Positions 18,089-27,230 are shown, counted from the first letter of the stretch. The stretch: 64,000 nucleotides of DNA from Solibacillus isronensis (GCF_023715405.1 NZ_JAMBOC010000002.1:1-64000); one strand, 5' to 3'. Notes: generated by a model not told the origin, from the letters alone. Translations and numbers: made by a program.

Positions 18089-18586
18089 TTATTTTTTGAA
18101 AAACAGATGGTATTCACTATAGCCGAATACGTCCCCCGGGTTCACACCTTCAATAATTGGGTGAATATGTTGTGCCGCATGCTGGTTTGCCATTTCTCTG
18201 AGCATAACCGATGAAAGTTCATGGTGAATAATTTCACTCGGTGCCATCCAGCATGCTTCACCGATTTCTCTTTCCTGCAAAGTAAAAGGCTGATCATTAT
18301 CCACCGGCTTACAATAAAAAATCGCCATATTATCACTAATATCATTGAGGATTACACCGGAACGGAAGCCCACAAGTCCCTTTACCTCGCAAAGAATCCC
18401 CGTCTCTTCCAATACTTCACGCATCGCTGCAGTCGTAACGGTTTCGGCTTGCTGAACAAATCCTGCCGGTAAAGACCAGGCCCCTTTTAGTCCCCCATAT
18501 GTTTTTTTTACGAGCAGCCATTCTCCTGCTGAATTTTCAACAATTGCGGCAACGCCAAGCCACACTTTTCCACGATCCTTTTTCAT
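18089..18586 (-). CDS. NUDIX hydrolase
   Basis: This 165-aa cytosolic protein carries a complete Nudix box (G-x5-E-x7-REVLEETGI, from GFVQQAE onwards, about residues 41-63), which binds the metals that cleave nucleoside-diphosphate derivatives. The substrate is not predictable. Two ATGs follow the AAAGGGGG site; the one at 18586 has 9-10 nt spacing and the one at 18595 has almost none, so 18586 is chosen. It lies just downstream of the NADH dehydrogenase gene on the same strand, with that gene's terminator between them. Confidence 0.88.
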   Translation of the reverse strand: MKKDRGKVWLGVAAIVENSAGEWLLVKKTYGGLKGAWSLPAGFVQQAETVTTAAMREVLEETGILCEVKGLVGFRSGVILNDISDNMAIFYCKPVDNDQPFTLQEREIGEACWMAPSEIIHHELSSVMLREMANQHAAQHIHPIIEGVNPGDVFGYSEYHLFFKK

Positions 18587-18612
18587 GAATAACATTCCCC
18601 CTTTGCTATTGA

Positions 18613-18656
18613 TAAAAAAACTTGCAAAAGAAGCGTTACACATCGTTTGCAAGTTT
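18613..18656 (-). terminator. Terminator of the type II NADH dehydrogenase gene
   Basis: On the minus strand AAACTTGCAAA pairs perfectly with TTTGCAAGTTT, followed by TTTTATC. It lies between the dehydrogenase stop and the NUDIX start. Confidence 0.85.
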
Positions 18657-18665
18657 GAAGTTCGT

Positions 18666-19877
18666 TTATATAAATTTGAATTTCCCTTTTTTCAACGTTA
18701 AGCCGACACCGCCAACTAAATATAATGCGCGGTCATCTACGACTTTCTTTAATGCCGATGCTGGCTTCCCTGTAAATTTACGACCAAATGCTGTTCCAAT
18801 GGCATCTTCTTGACCTAATGAACAAACAGCTCCTTTATCATCGTAAGCAAATACTTCTGTCGGCTCATCATTCATTAAATGCTTTATATTTTTAGCAATG
18901 ATCTCACCTTGCTGCATCGCAATTTGAGCTGTTGGCGGGTAAGGTCTGCCTGCTTCTTCATTCAATAAAAATGCACAGTCTCCTACTACAAAGACATCAT
19001 CAAAACCTGGTGCGCGCATATCTTCCCGAACTGCAATACGTGCACGGTTCGATTCAATACCGGAAGTCTCGATTAGAGCATTTCCACGTACCCCTGCAGC
19101 CCATACAACTGTACCGGCTTTAATGAATTCCGTATTTTCTTCATCTTTTTTAATTTTCACGCCTTCTGCTGTTGCTTCCACAATCGGTGTGCCGATAGAA
19201 AATTCCACACCTTTTTTACGCAGCTGATCCTGCGCATAATCGACTAATTCCGGATCAAATCCAGGTAATACGGTCGGTGCTGCTTCTACACAAAGAAGAC
19301 GTACTTTTTCCTGAGGAATATCAAATTCTCTGCAAAGCTCAGGAATCCGGTTGCCGAGCTCCCCTAAAAATTCTATGCCTGTAAAGCCGGCACCACCTAC
19401 GACAATCGTAAGTTTACTGTCGTCTTTCACTTCATCCAATGTCCAAGAAGCAAACTGATACTCGATATGCTCACGGACTTGGCGTGCGGTATTAATATTC
19501 GTCAATGATAATGCATGTTCCTTCAGACCGGGAATACCGAATGTTTCCCCTTCGAAGCCTAAGCCGATCACTAAATAATCATATGAAAACTCACCAGCTG
19601 ATGTTTCTACTTTCTTTGTATTGACATCAATATTTTCTACATTGGCAATGACGAACGTTACATTGTGATTAATAACTTTTGAAATCGGATAACGTGCTTT
19701 ATCTGGAGAAATCGTTCCTGCCCCTACTTCATGCAGCCATGTTGTTTCATAATGATAGTCGTTTTTGTTCACTAAAATAATTTCTGCTTCATTTGTATTG
19801 ATTAATTTTTGAAGATTTACAATCGTTGTTAATCCTCCGTACCCTGCGCCTAATACTAAAATTGTCGGTCTTTTCAT
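18666..19877 (-). CDS. yumB: Type II NADH:quinone oxidoreductase (NDH-2, YumB-like)
   Basis: This 403-aa FAD enzyme passes electrons from NADH to menaquinone at the inner face of the membrane without pumping protons. The FAD-binding GAGYGG is at residues 10-15, the NADH-binding motif is VVGGAGFTGIEFLGEL (about 162-177), and the second FAD motif is FVVGDCAF (about 299). The C-terminus is short and amphipathic (GGVGLTLKKGKFKFI), as expected for a monotopic membrane association. AAGGGG precedes the ATG. It corresponds to B. subtilis YumB; Ndh (YjlD) is a close relative. Confidence 0.9.
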   Translation of the reverse strand: MKRPTILVLGAGYGGLTTIVNLQKLINTNEAEIILVNKNDYHYETTWLHEVGAGTISPDKARYPISKVINHNVTFVIANVENIDVNTKKVETSAGEFSYDYLVIGLGFEGETFGIPGLKEHALSLTNINTARQVREHIEYQFASWTLDEVKDDSKLTIVVGGAGFTGIEFLGELGNRIPELCREFDIPQEKVRLLCVEAAPTVLPGFDPELVDYAQDQLRKKGVEFSIGTPIVEATAEGVKIKKDEENTEFIKAGTVVWAAGVRGNALIETSGIESNRARIAVREDMRAPGFDDVFVVGDCAFLLNEEAGRPYPPTAQIAMQQGEIIAKNIKHLMNDEPTEVFAYDDKGAVCSLGQEDAIGTAFGRKFTGKPASALKKVVDDRALYLVGGVGLTLKKGKFKFI

Positions 19878-20025
19878 TCAATCAAACCCCTTCATTTTAA
19901 TAAACCGGCGCTATAAATCTATTTGCCATTTTTATAGAACGCCAGTAAACGGTTTTTTACTGAAATACTAACATAATAGTAGCGTTTTTCCTGTATGATT
20001 TCAAACATATGGATATTATTCATTG

Positions 20026-21237
20026 TCAATTTACAATATTATGTTCATATAAGTAATCGTATTTAATATCAATAAACAAAAACTCTTCGTTTGAAATGGC
20101 CATTGAATACGTGCGTGTTAACTCGCCTGTTTCAATATCACTGTAGACGGAGGAAAACTCGCCTTTATTGTCTTTTGTCATTTTAATAATGTTCAACAGA
20201 AAGTACGGTCGCCAGCTCCAGTTTTTACCGATGATTTCTTCTTGCTTTTCCCATTTTTCATCGTTCCAGCGGATATTCGGGGATGTTTGGAAACCATTGC
20301 TGTCACAAATATAAATACGAAATGCACATTTTTCCAATGCGTTTGCCAGCTGCATCAGTTTATCAATTTGTGATGTAGATGGGTTGATTTGATCGACTGT
20401 TGAACAAATCATCCGTTCAAGACGTTTCATTTCCTCATACTTTTGCAGAAGCAATTTCTTCTCCGTAGCAATAAACTGCTCACAATCTTTGCGGAAACGT
20501 TCTTTTAAAGAATCGCGTACTTGCAGCTCTTTATGCGGCAGTTGCAAATATGGCCCTTTGAAATAACGGGTACCGTTTTTCCAGCCGTGCTGTAATTGAT
20601 AGACCGTTTCAATATTTTCGATTAATAATTGCGTTCCCATCTTCACAGCGAGTGTACGAATAGTTGAAAACGCATGGTTTTGCGCACCCCATAAATTATA
20701 GTTCAACTGGCCGACATTAATTTTAAGAATAGCCGGTTCAAGTAGTAAAATATTTTCAAGCTGTGTTTGTGAGCCAACATCTGCCAATGCAATTTTAATG
20801 CCATATGTTTTAATATAGCGAATTAAATGCTGCAGCTGATTCATCTCTCCTTCGTAAAGATGTTCCGTCATGACAAGGGTAATATTTCGGAGGTTCGATT
20901 CAGCGACTGTTTCTTTCAGCATTGAAAAATAGCTTTCTCCAAAATCAAGCAAAAGCAGTTCAGGGTTGCACGGAATATACAAACCAACATCATCAATTAA
21001 ATGGGCAACATTTTGCAACGATCTGCGAACAAAGATTTGCTCAATTTCTGCTCTAATATCTGCTGGTACGTCTTTTTCATATGTAAATTGCTCTATATTA
21101 ATCGGCTCTTTTTCATTTTCACTTTCCACTTGGCCTATCGCTTCATAAGCCACAATGCGATGCCCATCTGCACTATAGATTGGCTCATATAAAATTTCGA
21201 TTTGATCTAACTTATCCAGTAATTCTAAAACACTCAT
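20026..21237 (-). CDS. Degenerate EAL-domain protein, YkuI-like
   Basis: This 403-aa protein has an EAL-type domain (about 12-245) followed by a PAS-like C-terminal domain with YkuI features (FRIYICDSNG, NWSWRPYFLLNI, EFSSVYSDIETGELTRTYS). B. subtilis YkuI binds cyclic-di-GMP but has little activity. Here the EAL triplet reads EAI, the DDFG metal site reads ADVG, and the KID motif reads KIN, so catalysis is unlikely and a c-di-GMP sensing or purely structural role is more probable. A coiled stretch (250-285) links the domains. AGGGGG lies upstream of the ATG. It is monocistronic. Confidence 0.85.
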   Translation of the reverse strand: MSVLELLDKLDQIEILYEPIYSADGHRIVAYEAIGQVESENEKEPINIEQFTYEKDVPADIRAEIEQIFVRRSLQNVAHLIDDVGLYIPCNPELLLLDFGESYFSMLKETVAESNLRNITLVMTEHLYEGEMNQLQHLIRYIKTYGIKIALADVGSQTQLENILLLEPAILKINVGQLNYNLWGAQNHAFSTIRTLAVKMGTQLLIENIETVYQLQHGWKNGTRYFKGPYLQLPHKELQVRDSLKERFRKDCEQFIATEKKLLLQKYEEMKRLERMICSTVDQINPSTSQIDKLMQLANALEKCAFRIYICDSNGFQTSPNIRWNDEKWEKQEEIIGKNWSWRPYFLLNIIKMTKDNKGEFSSVYSDIETGELTRTYSMAISNEEFLFIDIKYDYLYEHNIVN

Positions 21238-21389
21238 TTAGAAAAGCCCCCTAGCAGTATGGTGATAAATCTATAATAATTCAAACCTTATAATAATACA
21301 AAACGATACAACAAAACATAGTTATTTTATAGGAAATATAAGTTTTAAGATTTTGACAAATTATTCTGCATAGTGAAAAGGTGGATTTT

Positions 21390-21430
21390 TTTAAAAAAAC
21401 CTTTAACGAAAGTTAATCGCTAAAGGTTTT
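21390..21430 (-). terminator. Terminator of chemoreceptor gene
   Basis: AAAACCTTTA and TAAAGGTTTT form the outer stem on the minus strand, with an inner GCGATTAACTTTCGT partly pairing, followed by a TTTTTTT run. Confidence 0.8.
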
Positions 21431-21475
21431 AAGATTGGTTACATTTTATTCACAGGGCGTGTTGCCAAAAATTAA

Positions 21476-23251
21476 TTAAAGTTTAAACTCTCTCACTAAT
21501 GTATTGAGTTCTTCTGCTAAATTGGCAAGTTGTTTCGAACTTCCGGCTACTTCCTCCATTATACTGCTTGTTTGTTGAACAGATGCTGCTGTTTGTTGAA
21601 CAGATGCTGCTGTTTGTTCAATGCCAGCAGCGGATTCTTCAGATACCGATGCAACTTCTTCAACAGAACCGTTCATCACTTGTGTACTAGCTGAAATCTC
21701 TGATAAGTTTTTGCCGATCGTTGTAATACTATTTGCCATTTCTTTTACAGCATTACTGATCCCTTCAAAAGTTTCACCTGTTGATTCAATTTGTGTTTTT
21801 CCTTGTTCTACTTCTTTATAACCTATTTTTAGTGAGTCGGACACGAAAGAAGTTTCCTTTTGAATATTGTCTACAATACCCGTAATATCTGTTACAGAGT
21901 TTGATACTTGCTCAGCCAGTTTTCTTACCTCATCAGCAACTACAGCAAATCCTTTTCCATGCTCTCCAGCCCTTGCAGCTTCAATTGCAGCATTTAAAGC
22001 AAGAAGATTTGTCTGATCAGCTACATCCTTAATGACGGTAACTAGGTTTGATATTTCCTGTGATTGCTTGTCTAGCCCTGCAACCTTTTTAACGGATTCA
22101 TTTACAATGGAATGGATTTTTTCCATCTGTTGAATTGACTTTTTCATTAATTCCGATCCGTCATTGGTCATATTTAATACATCTTTTGAATTCTCCTCTA
22201 TCCGTAACCCATTCTCATTTGCATCATGGACTCTTTCGACAAAAGTATTCATTACAGAAGCTAATTCACTTGCATGATTAGCTTGTGTTTCTGAACCAGC
22301 AGCCAATTCTTGCATAGTAGATGCCACTTGTTCTGATCCCATTCTCACTTCATCGGCAGATTGTGATAGTTCTTCACTTTGACTAGTTAATGACTCTGAA
22401 GTTTCGGAAACCTTTTTCATCGAATTTTTAAGATTTTTATGTAATAAATTGATGGCATCAGCCAATCTGCTTATTTCATCTTTTGATTTGACTAGCAGCA
22501 GTTCTTTCGTTAAATCACCATTTGCTAGATGTCCCATCTGTTCCGTTACTTTAATGATTGGTTTTGTAATTAAATTTGCATAGAACCATATGATGATTAC
22601 CCCTAAAATAATTGAAATACCCATAACAATAAGAATAATAGTCAACAGCTCTGTAGCAGGTTGATTAAAATCCATCATATAGGTACTGGCAGTCACTACC
22701 CAATCCCAGTTTGGGTCTATTTTTGAATAGGAAACCTTCTCTTCAATTTGCTCTTTATTATTTGGTAATGCTGAATTATAAAAAGTAAAGCCACCACCGG
22801 CATTCGCTATTTCAATCATTTCTTGAGCGAATTTTACACCGTTTTCATCCTCATCATCCCATGCACTAGCACCCTCTTTAGATGGGTGCGCAATACGAGT
22901 TCCATCTTGACTATATACAATCATATAGCCGTTTTTACCAAGATCAATTGAAGAGTTTATAGGTCGAATCCCATCCCCATTCTTTTCGCCTAAAATAATC
23001 TCCTTTACTTTCTCTTGAGCACTTTCAAGTGAAATATTTCCTTTTTCAACTTCCGAATTATAAGCATCAATTGTAGCAAGTGTAAATTCAACACTGTTTT
23101 GCAAGTTTGTTTTACCTATTTGCTCTAAGCTAGTAGAGCTTTTCTGGTAACTTGTCACTCCAATTACAATCATCGGAACAATCAATAGTAAAATAGAGAT
23201 TCCAATTAGCTTGGATTTAATAGAAGAGCTAGATTTAAACTGCTTTTTCAA
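21476..23251 (-). CDS. Methyl-accepting chemotaxis protein with Cache sensor
   Basis: This 591-aa transmembrane chemoreceptor has TM1 (about 14-33), an extracellular Cache-type ligand domain (40-200; [16 protein letters not shown] and [11 protein letters not shown]), TM2 (203-226), HAMP (226-280) and the signalling coiled coil. The hairpin tip is canonical ([20 protein letters not shown], then [20 protein letters not shown]). It signals to CheA/CheW. A 21-bp tandem duplication near the C-terminus repeats the heptad QTAASVQ. The start is a TTG at 23251 behind AAGGGGTG. The ligand is unknown; Cache domains often bind amino or organic acids. Confidence 0.93.
   Translation of the reverse strand: MKKQFKSSSSIKSKLIGISILLLIVPMIVIGVTSYQKSSTSLEQIGKTNLQNSVEFTLATIDAYNSEVEKGNISLESAQEKVKEIILGEKNGDGIRPINSSIDLGKNGYMIVYSQDGTRIAHPSKEGASAWDDEDENGVKFAQEMIEIANAGGGFTFYNSALPNNKEQIEEKVSYSKIDPNWDWVVTASTYMMDFNQPATELLTIILIVMGISIILGVIIIWFYANLITKPIIKVTEQMGHLANGDLTKELLLVKSKDEISRLADAINLLHKNLKNSMKKVSETSESLTSQSEELSQSADEVRMGSEQVASTMQELAAGSETQANHASELASVMNTFVERVHDANENGLRIEENSKDVLNMTNDGSELMKKSIQQMEKIHSIVNESVKKVAGLDKQSQEISNLVTVIKDVADQTNLLALNAAIEAARAGEHGKGFAVVADEVRKLAEQVSNSVTDITGIVDNIQKETSFVSDSLKIGYKEVEQGKTQIESTGETFEGISNAVKEMANSITTIGKNLSEISASTQVMNGSVEEVASVSEESAAGIEQTAASVQQTAASVQQTSSIMEEVAGSSKQLANLAEELNTLVREFKL
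21570..21611. repeat. 21-bp tandem duplication inside the chemoreceptor gene
   Basis: Two perfect 21-bp copies (21570-21590 and 21591-21611) beginning GTTTGTTGAACAG, with a third degraded copy from 21612. Each encodes seven residues, one heptad of the coiled coil (QTAASVQ), so the frame is kept. Confidence 0.9.
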
Positions 23252-23493
23252 TTATGTACACCCCTTATATTTAATTTTTTATTGGTTACTGCAACTAATT
23301 AACCTCCCTATTTATAGAATTAATTAACTATTCCCCCTCTAAAAAAGAGTACAAATTACTCCTATACAACTTTAAATTATAGATAAAAGTACTAGTTTTA
23401 ATTCTCGAATGTTATTTTAACCTAATTTTTTATTTATTCCAACATATTTTTACATAATATCCTCTTTCAGTTGTTTATTTTCTGTTTTAAGCA
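23252..23493. other. AT-rich intergenic region upstream of the chemoreceptor gene
   Basis: This gap holds the 5' region of the chemoreceptor gene. A TATAAT (minus strand, 23376-23381) is present but I see no convincing -35 before it, and no match to a SigD-type chemotaxis promoter. A small CTCT/AGAG hairpin lies at 23335-23350. No gene is evident on either strand. Confidence 0.5.
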
Positions 23494-23548
23494 TAAAAAA
23501 AAGCCTCCATGATTTGTATGTTTAATCACATCACAAATCAAAGAGACT
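23494..23548 (-). terminator. Terminator of yutM
   Basis: On the minus strand AGTCTC-TTT-GATTTGT pairs with ACAAATC-ATG-GAGGCT through a 3-nt internal loop, followed by eight T residues. Confidence 0.85.
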
Positions 23549-23564
23549 CGTTATTCACAATCCA

Positions 23565-23939
23565 TTATTCACATGGTTGTTCTACTGCTGGGCGTGCTGC
23601 CGCTTTAAAGCTTGTTCCGCAGCCGCATGAAGCAAGTGCGTTCGGGTTGTCGATTGTAAAACCGCCACCCATTAATGATTGTTTAAAATCAATTTTCGTG
23701 TCTTGTAAAATGCCCGCATCTTCTTGGGATACGATAATTTGAATGCCGTGTTGGTTGTCAACGAAGTCATCGTCATTTATTGTTTGCTCAAATGCCATAC
23801 CGTATGATAGACCACTGCAGCCTCCGCCTTTTACGGCAACACGCAGGCTCGCATTTTCTTCTCCGTTATGAACCATCATTTCTTTGACTTGAAATGAGGC
23901 CGCTTCTGTTAAAATGATTACTTGTTTTTCACTTGCCAT
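23565..23939 (-). CDS. yutM: HesB/IscA-family iron-sulfur cluster protein (YutM)
   Basis: This 124-aa A-type carrier has the three conserved cysteines C41 (GGGCSGLSYG), C105 and C107 (SCGCGTSF). Such proteins accept Fe-S clusters from the SUF scaffold and hand them to target enzymes. The ATG at 23939 has AGGTG six nt upstream, and an in-frame GTG nine nt earlier overlaps that site. It is a single-gene unit. The suf operon 12-17 kb away would supply its clusters. Confidence 0.92.
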   Translation of the reverse strand: MASEKQVIILTEAASFQVKEMMVHNGEENASLRVAVKGGGCSGLSYGMAFEQTINDDDFVDNQHGIQIIVSQEDAGILQDTKIDFKQSLMGGGFTIDNPNALASCGCGTSFKAAARPAVEQPCE

Positions 23940-24150
23940 TCCAGTCACCTACTTTCTTTTATTTATCATAACAATTGTAAAAGCTATCTGACAACAAAAC
24001 TGCTCTACCTGATTATATTCCTGCATTGTGTAAAAGGGGATAAGGATAAAATACCTAAAAAATTCACATAAATTCAGTAGATTACTCACACTTTTTTAAA
24101 TTTCCTTGCTATAATAAGGAATCATAATTAAACGAAAGGTATGAACCTTT

Positions 24151-24843
24151 ATGGAAATTTCCCCATTTTACGAAAAAACAGTGAACTGTATTCATTGCAA
24201 GAAAAATTTTTCAACACTTAAAGTTCGTACCAAGTCCATAAAAATTGAACATACAACTTCCGACTTTCAACCAGTCTATACAGACAATAACGTGAATGCA
24301 TTATATTATAATGTTTTTGTCTGTCAGCATTGCGGGTTTTCGTTTACCGAAGACTTCAGTAAATATTTTGCTCCAGGTGTAAAAGAACAAATCAATGAAA
24401 AAATTTGCAGTCATTGGATACCGCACAGTTTCAGTAAAGAACGTTCTGTTTTCGAAACAATTCAAACATATAAACTTGCGTTGTTTTGTGCAACGATTAA
24501 AAAAGAAAAATTCGTCATTACTTCTGGCTTGGCATTACGCTTGGCTTGGTTATATCGATCATTAAAAAATAACGTTCAGGAACTGCGCTTTTTAAAATTG
24601 GCCCGCGATCATTATATGGAAAGCTATTCAACGGAAGATTATGCAGGTACAACAATGTCCAGTGTACGAATTTTATATATGATTGCTGAGCTGTCCCGTC
24701 GCCTTGGGGATTATGAAAATGCAACACGCTTCTTTTCACGTGTAATTGAAAGTCAACGTGTAGGCGGTGAAGCCAAACTCGTCAATATGGCTAAAGAGCA
24801 ATGGGAATTAGTTCGAGAAGAGCGAGGTAAAATCGTCCAATAA
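24151..24843 (+). CDS. DUF2225 zinc-ribbon/TPR-like protein
   Basis: This 230-aa cytoplasmic protein has an N-terminal treble-clef-like region with CIHC (C13, C16) and CQHC (C58, C61), which probably binds one zinc. A helical C-terminal half (about 100-225) resembles tetratricopeptide repeats (ALRLAWLYRSLKN, and AELSRRLGDYENATRFFSRV). The combination is typical of DUF2225 proteins of Firmicutes, whose function is unknown. AAAGG lies upstream of the ATG. It is followed at once by a strong bidirectional terminator. Confidence 0.85.
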   Translation: MEISPFYEKTVNCIHCKKNFSTLKVRTKSIKIEHTTSDFQPVYTDNNVNALYYNVFVCQHCGFSFTEDFSKYFAPGVKEQINEKICSHWIPHSFSKERSVFETIQTYKLALFCATIKKEKFVITSGLALRLAWLYRSLKNNVQELRFLKLARDHYMESYSTEDYAGTTMSSVRILYMIAELSRRLGDYENATRFFSRVIESQRVGGEAKLVNMAKEQWELVREERGKIVQ

Positions 24844-24886
24844 AAGAGAGCTGCCAAGTAAGTAATAACTTTCTTGGCAGCTCTTT
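24843..24886. terminator. Bidirectional terminator between DUF2225 gene and yutI
   Basis: AAAGAGAGCTGCCAAG pairs with CTTGGCAGCTCTTT around a loop of about 14 nt; both flanks are T- or A-rich. Confidence 0.88.
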
Positions 24887-24896
24887 CAAATTTGAA

Positions 24897-25133
24897 TTAG
24901 AAGACTTGTTCTACTTCGACGATACCCGGCACTTCTTCTAGTAGTGCACGTTCGATACCTGCTTTTAATGTGATTGTAGAACTTGGGCAGCTACCGCATG
25001 CGCCTAATAAACGCAATTTAACGATACCTTCTTCAATATCTACCAATTCACAGTCTCCGCCGTCACGTAATAAAAACGGACGTAATTTATCTAAAACTTC
25101 TTGTACTTGTGCATATTGTTCTGTTTCTGTCAT
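24897..25133 (-). CDS. yutI: NifU C-terminal domain Fe-S protein (YutI)
   Basis: This 78-aa Nfu-type protein is a single NifU C-terminal domain with the cluster-binding pair C46-x-x-C49 (ACGSCPSS). It acts as a late Fe-S carrier or scaffold in the cytosol. The conserved [16 protein letters not shown] is present. AAGGGAG lies before the ATG. It is monocistronic and divergent from yuzD, as in the B. subtilis yut region. Confidence 0.93.
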   Translation of the reverse strand: MTETEQYAQVQEVLDKLRPFLLRDGGDCELVDIEEGIVKLRLLGACGSCPSSTITLKAGIERALLEEVPGIVEVEQVF

Positions 25134-25217
25134 TTTGCTCGACTCCCTTCATTAAAATCATTATAATGTGAAGGAGCAAAAAAATCCATTATTGAATAAC
25201 GAAAGGTTGGAATTCCT

Positions 25218-25550
25218 ATGTCACAATCACATCCAGTTATAGAAGTTTTCGGCGCTGACATCATCTGTGCCAGCTGTGTAAATGCACCATCTTCCAAAGA
25301 TACATATGAATGGCTTCAAGCGGCAATTTCACGAAAATATCCGGAACAGCCGTTTACTATCCGCTATATCGATATTGAAGGTGTAATTGATAATGAACGT
25401 GATCAAGATTACGCAAATCGTATTCAAGAAGATGAATTTTTCTACCCTTTAGTTCTAGTCAATGATGAAGTAGTTGGTGAAGGCTATGTGCAGATTAAGC
25501 CTGTATTTACAGCGCTCGAATCAGCGGGCTTTGTACCAACTGAAGAGTAA
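25218..25550 (+). CDS. yuzD: YuzD family thioredoxin-like protein (DUF1462)
   Basis: This 110-aa protein matches B. subtilis YuzD in size and pattern. It has a CxxC-type pair C17-A-S-C20 in the context VFGADIICASCVNAPSS and a thioredoxin-fold arrangement. Its biochemical role is unknown. It sits divergently from yutI and convergently to yutJ. Its neighbours carry Fe-S clusters or flavins, so a redox role is plausible but inferred. AAAGG precedes the ATG. Confidence 0.85.
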   Translation: MSQSHPVIEVFGADIICASCVNAPSSKDTYEWLQAAISRKYPEQPFTIRYIDIEGVIDNERDQDYANRIQEDEFFYPLVLVNDEVVGEGYVQIKPVFTALESAGFVPTEE

Positions 25551-25561
25551 ATTATAACATA

Positions 25562-25604
25562 AACAAAAAATTCAATTTTCTCCTTGAGGAAATTGAATTT
25601 TTTT
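25562..25604. terminator. Bidirectional terminator between yuzD and yutJ
   Basis: AAAAAATTCAATTTTC pairs with GAAATTGAATTTTTTT (wobble near the loop). It separates two converging genes and has T-tracts both ways. Confidence 0.85.
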
Positions 25605-25645
25605 GTTTACAGTCAAATTGATTTCCTTTGCAGGGGTGCTCAATT

Positions 25646-26713
25646 TTAATTTTCGTTTTGCTTTTTATAGTACCAAAGCAGACCCGACTTCATAAGGCGT
25701 GCAATGCGTCCTGTTACCGTTGTATCAGCTAGGTGAACGAAGCCTTGTTTTTTACCAAGGGAGCCCATAAAGCCTTTCATTTTGATCTCTGAAAGCTTTT
25801 CTGGAAGTGGCTCGCCTTTCCAGCGCATTTTTAGAACTTTAACGATACGTTCGCCTTGTTCTTCTGCCAATTGTGCTGTTGGAGGTAAATGAGAAGAAGC
25901 ACAGTCTCCTACTACAAATACATTTTCATCCCCAACTACATGATAATGATCCGTAATGATCGGGCGATTGAATTTATCCTTTTCAACATCAAGTTCACGA
26001 ACGATTTTCACAGGCTGTACACCAGCTGTCCATACGATTACGTCAGCTTCAATTACTTCATCATGGTTGTATAAACGGCCTTCTTCAACGCGAGTGATAT
26101 TTGATTCTGCAATTACATCTACGTTGTGTTTAATAAACCAAGACTTAATATACTCACTTAGCTTTTCCGGGAAATCGCGTAAAATACGGTGTGAGCGGTC
26201 AAATAATTTAATTTTTAAATCTGAACGGCTTTCACGCAGTTCACTTGCAAGCTCGATTCCTGAAAGACCTGCACCAATAATGGCAACTGTCGAACCTGGA
26301 GCTAATCCGCATACTTTTTCGAATGTTTTACGTGATTTGGCAATTGTTTGAATACTGTATGTGAATTCATCGGCACCCGGCACTCCATGATATTTATCGA
26401 TACAGCCTAAACCAATAACAAGCTGATCATAAGCAAGCTCTCCGCCGTCACCCAAGTAAATTTTTTTATCTTCACGGTCGATGCGTACTACTTCTCCGTA
26501 TACGCATTTTAAGCGCTCATGTTCCGGAAATGCAACACGGACTTCCTTATCTGTTGATGTACCTGCAGCAAGTGCATAAAATTCTGTTTTCAAACTATGG
26601 AATGGTGTACGGTCTACCAATGTAATTTCTACATCTGCTGGTAAACTTGGTAATAGACGAAGTAAAATTCGCATATTTCCGTATCCGCCACCTAATAATA
26701 CTAACTTTTGCAT
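25646..26713 (-). CDS. yutJ: NADH dehydrogenase-like FAD oxidoreductase (YutJ)
   Basis: This 355-aa two-dinucleotide-binding flavoprotein has an FAD motif GGGYGNM near its start, an NAD motif VAIIGAGLSGIELASEL (about 151-167) and FVVGDCASS (about 272). It is shorter than YumB and lacks part of the C-terminal membrane region. B. subtilis YutJ is annotated NADH dehydrogenase-like; its acceptor is not established. The ATG at 26713 has AGGGAA seven nt upstream. Its promoter overlaps a Rex-type operator, which suggests control by the NADH/NAD+ ratio. Confidence 0.88.
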   Translation of the reverse strand: MQKLVLLGGGYGNMRILLRLLPSLPADVEITLVDRTPFHSLKTEFYALAAGTSTDKEVRVAFPEHERLKCVYGEVVRIDREDKKIYLGDGGELAYDQLVIGLGCIDKYHGVPGADEFTYSIQTIAKSRKTFEKVCGLAPGSTVAIIGAGLSGIELASELRESRSDLKIKLFDRSHRILRDFPEKLSEYIKSWFIKHNVDVIAESNITRVEEGRLYNHDEVIEADVIVWTAGVQPVKIVRELDVEKDKFNRPIITDHYHVVGDENVFVVGDCASSHLPPTAQLAEEQGERIVKVLKMRWKGEPLPEKLSEIKMKGFMGSLGKKQGFVHLADTTVTGRIARLMKSGLLWYYKKQNEN

Positions 26714-26793
26714 AGCATATTCCCTCATATCTGTAAGTAATCAATTATAAAGCTTTTAGGCATCATAATTGTGTTCACAAAGTTTCCATAAGT

Positions 26794-26822
26794 ATTATAA
26801 CTGTTTGTGATAAGTTTCACAA
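26794..26822 (-). promoter_or_regulatory. SigA promoter of yutJ overlapped by a Rex-like operator
   Basis: On the minus strand the -35 TTGTGA (26817-26822) and the -10 TATAAT (26794-26799) are 17 bp apart. The dyad TTGTGA-N6-TCACAA (26805-26822) covers the -35 and part of the spacer and matches the Rex consensus TTGTGAAN4TTCACAA at 15-16 of the fixed and half-fixed positions, so bound repressor would block polymerase. Confidence 0.7.
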
Positions 26823-26838
26823 TATGTTAAATGATATT

Positions 26839-26856
26839 TTGTGAATTTATTCACAT
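26839..26856. promoter_or_regulatory. Second Rex-like operator upstream of yutJ
   Basis: TTGTGAATTTATTCACAT matches the Rex consensus TTGTGAAN4TTCACAA except for the last base. It is centred 34 bp (about three helical turns) from the first dyad. A further half-site (TTCACAA) is at 26774-26780. Confidence 0.6.
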
Positions 26857-26990
26857 AAGTTTTTTATTACACTATTTTATTTATTTTGTTGCAATTGAAG
26901 CATATTCAAACATATGTTGAAAGATATTAAATCGGAGAAATTGACGTTCGCAGCAAAAAAAAGTAGGATTGCTAATAGTGAGGTGACAAC

Positions 26991-27230
26991 ATGTTAAATC
27001 CATTAGTCGAATTTTGCATCAGCAATTTAGCAAATGGTGCGCAACAAACATATGAACAACTGGAGCAAGATCCTGATATTGATGTATTGGAATATGGCTG
27101 CTTAAGCTACTGTACGAAATGTGCCGAAAACTTTTATGCTGTTGTTAACGGGGATATAGTTGAGGCGGACACTCCAGAAGAGCTGACGAAGCGCATTTAT
27201 AAATATATAGAAGAAAATCCGATGTGGTAA
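26991..27230 (+). CDS. yuzB: YuzB family protein (DUF1450)
   Basis: This 79-aa small protein has four cysteines (C9, C37, C41, C44; GCLSYCTKC), a pattern compatible with metal or cluster binding, and an acidic C-terminal helix. It matches B. subtilis YuzB in size and sequence pattern. Its function is unknown. It is divergent from yutJ, as in B. subtilis. GAGGTGA lies before the ATG. The 5' arm of its terminator lies within its last codons. Confidence 0.87.
   Translation: MLNPLVEFCISNLANGAQQTYEQLEQDPDIDVLEYGCLSYCTKCAENFYAVVNGDIVEADTPEELTKRIYKYIEENPMW

Noticed and set aside
23252..23493. SigD-type promoter for the chemoreceptor
   Set aside because: No TAAA-N15-GCCGATAT-like sequence was found; only an isolated TATAAT is visible.
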